From Chloroflexota bacterium (GTDB lineage: Bacteria; Chloroflexota; Dormibacteria; CF-121): a DNA stretch of 7,077 nt. The notes beneath the pieces were generated by a model. It was not told the origin of the DNA, made no database searches, and was given only the letters and a program-made list of their open reading frames with translations. Of the stretch, positions 5,661 through 7,077 are shown piece after piece. Location: contig VBGO01000211.1 in NCBI GenBank assembly GCA_005882525.1, forward strand, positions 1 to 7,077, read 5' to 3'. Numbering within the stretch: the first letter of the stretch is position 1; the number at the start of each line of letters is the position of its first letter. The position numbers were made by a program, and so were the translations under genes.

Positions 5661-6192
5661 GTGGTCTACCTTATCGGAGGCCCTCCGCGTTGCGGAAAGT
5701 CGGAATTGGCGCGGCGGCTGGTAAGAACTGATGCCATCGCTTTTATCCCGATGGGCCGTGCTGGAAGTCGCGCAACCTGACTGGCGACCTCCGATGCCGA
5801 AGGGCCCAGGCCGAATCCCGCGAGCGGCGGGCATGTTTCAGCCCTACCTGGAGCGGGCGGTCTCCTTCCTCCATGCATCGCACCAGTCGTTCGGAATCGA
5901 AGGTGAGGTCATCCTGCCCGAAACCGCCGCGAAGCTCCGCGCGAATTACGACGCGAGCGTGGTCTTCCTGGTCAGGCGCGCCGCGACACCAGCCGACGTG
6001 GGCGATCCGCGAGGCCCGAACGCCTGGCTAACCGATGCGGCACCTGATCTCGTCGCGGCAGTAGCTGCCGAAGCGGCCGCCTGGTCAGCTCAAGCCGAGC
6101 AGGCCTGCGCTGGTCTGCGTATCCCGTGCTTTGATGTGGGACCAGATTTCGAGCGGGCGATGGCCGACGCAGCTAGTGCCTTGAAGCGCTAG
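5661..6192 (+). pseudogene. P-loop NTPase/kinase-like gene split by a frameshift
   Basis: Two frames together look like one gene. From the GTG at 5661 the first frame gives VYLIGGPPRCGKSELARRL, a Walker A nucleotide-binding loop, and runs to a TGA at 5778-5780. The remainder is in the next frame, from about 5752 (WAVLEVAQPDW) to the TAG at 6190-6192, and contains FQPYLERAVSFLH and GIEGEVILPE followed by VVFLV, the later strands of a small kinase-like P-loop fold. The second frame is closed upstream by TAA at 5722-5724, so the shift lies between 5725 and 5777, most likely in 5745-5754 near a CCC and a GGG run. The span is 532 bases, one too many or two too few; repaired, the protein would be about 176-177 residues. 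Possible causes are a real pseudogene, a sequencing error or, less likely, programmed +1 shifting. An ATG at 5731 could express a 153-residue fragment without the P-loop. Substrate unknown. Confidence 0.7.
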
Positions 6193-7077
6193 ACGGGCTT
6201 CTGTTCGCGAAACCCTTCTGGAGGTACCCCGTCCACCGCGTCGGCGAGGTACTGGGCGAGATCTTGCACCTGCAACTGCGCCTCAGCTCCCTTGGCGGAG
6301 ATGCCGTCTCGGAACATCGTGAGGCAGAAGGGGCAGGCCGTCGCCACCCGGGGCGCCTCGGTCCGCAGCGTCTGCTCGACGCGCGCGTGGTTGATTCGCG
6401 TTCCGATCTTCTCCTCCATCCACATCCGGCCGCCCCCGGCGCCGCAGCAGAACCCGCGCTTGTGATGACGCTCGATCTCGACGAGTTCCGCGCCCGGGAT
6501 GGCCTCCACGACCGCACGGGGTGGGTCGTAGATGTCGTTCCAGCGGCCGAGGTAACAGGAATCGTGGTAAGTGAATTTCCCATTGATCGCTTTGCTCGGC
6601 TTCAGCTTGCCCTCCTTGATCAGGCTGGCCAGCACCTCTGTGTGATGGACGACCTCATAGGCGCCACCGAACTGCGGGAACTCGTTCTTGATGGTGTTGA
6701 AGCAGTGCGGGCAGGTGGCGATCACTTTCCGAACCTTGGCGGCGTTCATCGCCTCGATGTTCTGCTGCGCCTGGGTCTGATAGAGGTACTCGTTGCCGAT
6801 GCGCCGCGCCGGGTCGCCATTACAGGTCTCCTGCCGCCCAAGGATGGCGAAGTCGACGCCGGCCATTTGCAGCAAACCGACGAAGGCTCGTGCCACCGCC
6901 CGATTGGCCTCGTCGTAGGACGCCGCGCAGCCGACAAAGTAAAGGTATTCGGCGTCGGGCTTCTCCTCGATGGTCGTGACGCCCAGGCCTTGCGCCCAAT
7001 CCATGCGCTGCGCTCGAGGCAGGCCGTAGGGGTTGCCCTGGGTCTCGATACTCCGCAGCGCGCCCTGCGCCTCTTTC
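6189..7077 (-). CDS. Heterodisulfide-reductase-like (Fe-S)-binding protein, C-terminal part with two CCG domains; 5' end beyond the window
   Basis: Electron-transfer protein of the HdrD/GlpC-like family. The frame is open to the right edge: 24 codons before the Met at 7004 encode family-typical sequence (ETQGNPYGLP then RMDWAQGL), so 7004 is not the true start. Numbering from the first full codon at 7076, the first cysteine-rich module has Cys50, CNG at 85-87 and CPHC at 122-125. The second has Cys174, CCGAGGGRMW from 210 and CPFC at 248-251. In the first module the second Cys of the CCG motif is Asn, a position known to vary. Family members usually carry 4Fe-4S ferredoxin sites, often with membrane helices, in the N-terminal part not seen here. 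Similar proteins oxidise electron-transferring flavoprotein and reduce quinone; that role is an inference. The stop shares CTAG with the convergent kinase-like gene. Confidence 0.9.
   Translation of the reverse strand, partial: KEAQGALRSIETQGNPYGLPRAQRMDWAQGLGVTTIEEKPDAEYLYFVGCAASYDEANRAVARAFVGLLQMAGVDFAILGRQETCNGDPARRIGNEYLYQTQAQQNIEAMNAAKVRKVIATCPHCFNTIKNEFPQFGGAYEVVHHTEVLASLIKEGKLKPSKAINGKFTYHDSCYLGRWNDIYDPPRAVVEAIPGAELVEIERHHKRGFCCGAGGGRMWMEEKIGTRINHARVEQTLRTEAPRVATACPFCLTMFRDGISAKGAEAQLQVQDLAQYLADAVDGVPPEGFREQKPV

Overview
This window is GC-rich chromosomal DNA carrying ordinary bacterial metabolism and transport genes. There is no phage, transposon, CRISPR array, tRNA or rRNA. The gene set is a propionyl-CoA/methylmalonyl-CoA cluster with a stand-alone mutase catalytic subunit, a secreted CHAP hydrolase, an ABC-2 exporter and a CCG-type Fe-S oxidoreductase. 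Together with gene starts that look leaderless, this suggests a high-GC, Chloroflexota- or Dormibacterota-like bacterium, with an actinobacterium as the alternative. That assignment is an inference from family resemblance, not a database result.

Layout. Positions 1-2899 (minus strand) hold a compact three-gene operon, transcribed as methylmalonyl-CoA epimerase, then methylmalonyl-CoA mutase large subunit, then acyl-CoA (probably propionyl-CoA) carboxylase beta subunit. The last gene runs off the left edge. Positions 2900-3073 are a divergent intergenic region with a probable leaderless promoter for the epimerase operon and a promoter plus strongly structured leader for the plus-strand gene. 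Positions 3074-3742 (plus) encode a secreted CHAP-domain cell-wall hydrolase. Positions 3739-5417 (minus) encode an ABC-2 exporter, ATPase then permease, with an ATGA overlap. Positions 5418-5660 are a second divergent region, with a minus-strand intrinsic terminator inside the exporter leader. Positions 5661-6192 (plus) hold a P-loop kinase-like gene split by a frameshift. Positions 6189-7077 (minus) hold the C-terminal part of a heterodisulfide-reductase-like Fe-S protein that enters from the right edge.

How the genes work together. Carboxylase, epimerase and mutase would carry propionyl-CoA to (S)-methylmalonyl-CoA, to the (R)-epimer, then to succinyl-CoA, feeding the TCA cycle from odd-chain fatty acids or branched amino acids. 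The B12-binding mutase subunit and the biotin-carrying carboxylase alpha subunit are not in the window and must be encoded elsewhere. The Fe-S protein may pass electrons from acyl-CoA oxidation to the quinone pool, a thematic but unproven link.

The most noteworthy signals are regulatory and structural. Three nested helices in the CHAP leader would bury both the Shine-Dalgarno sequence and the start codon. A terminator with a candidate anti-terminator lies ahead of the exporter. Both convergent gene pairs end on a shared CTAG that supplies a TAG stop to each strand. I found no clearly new multi-gene system.
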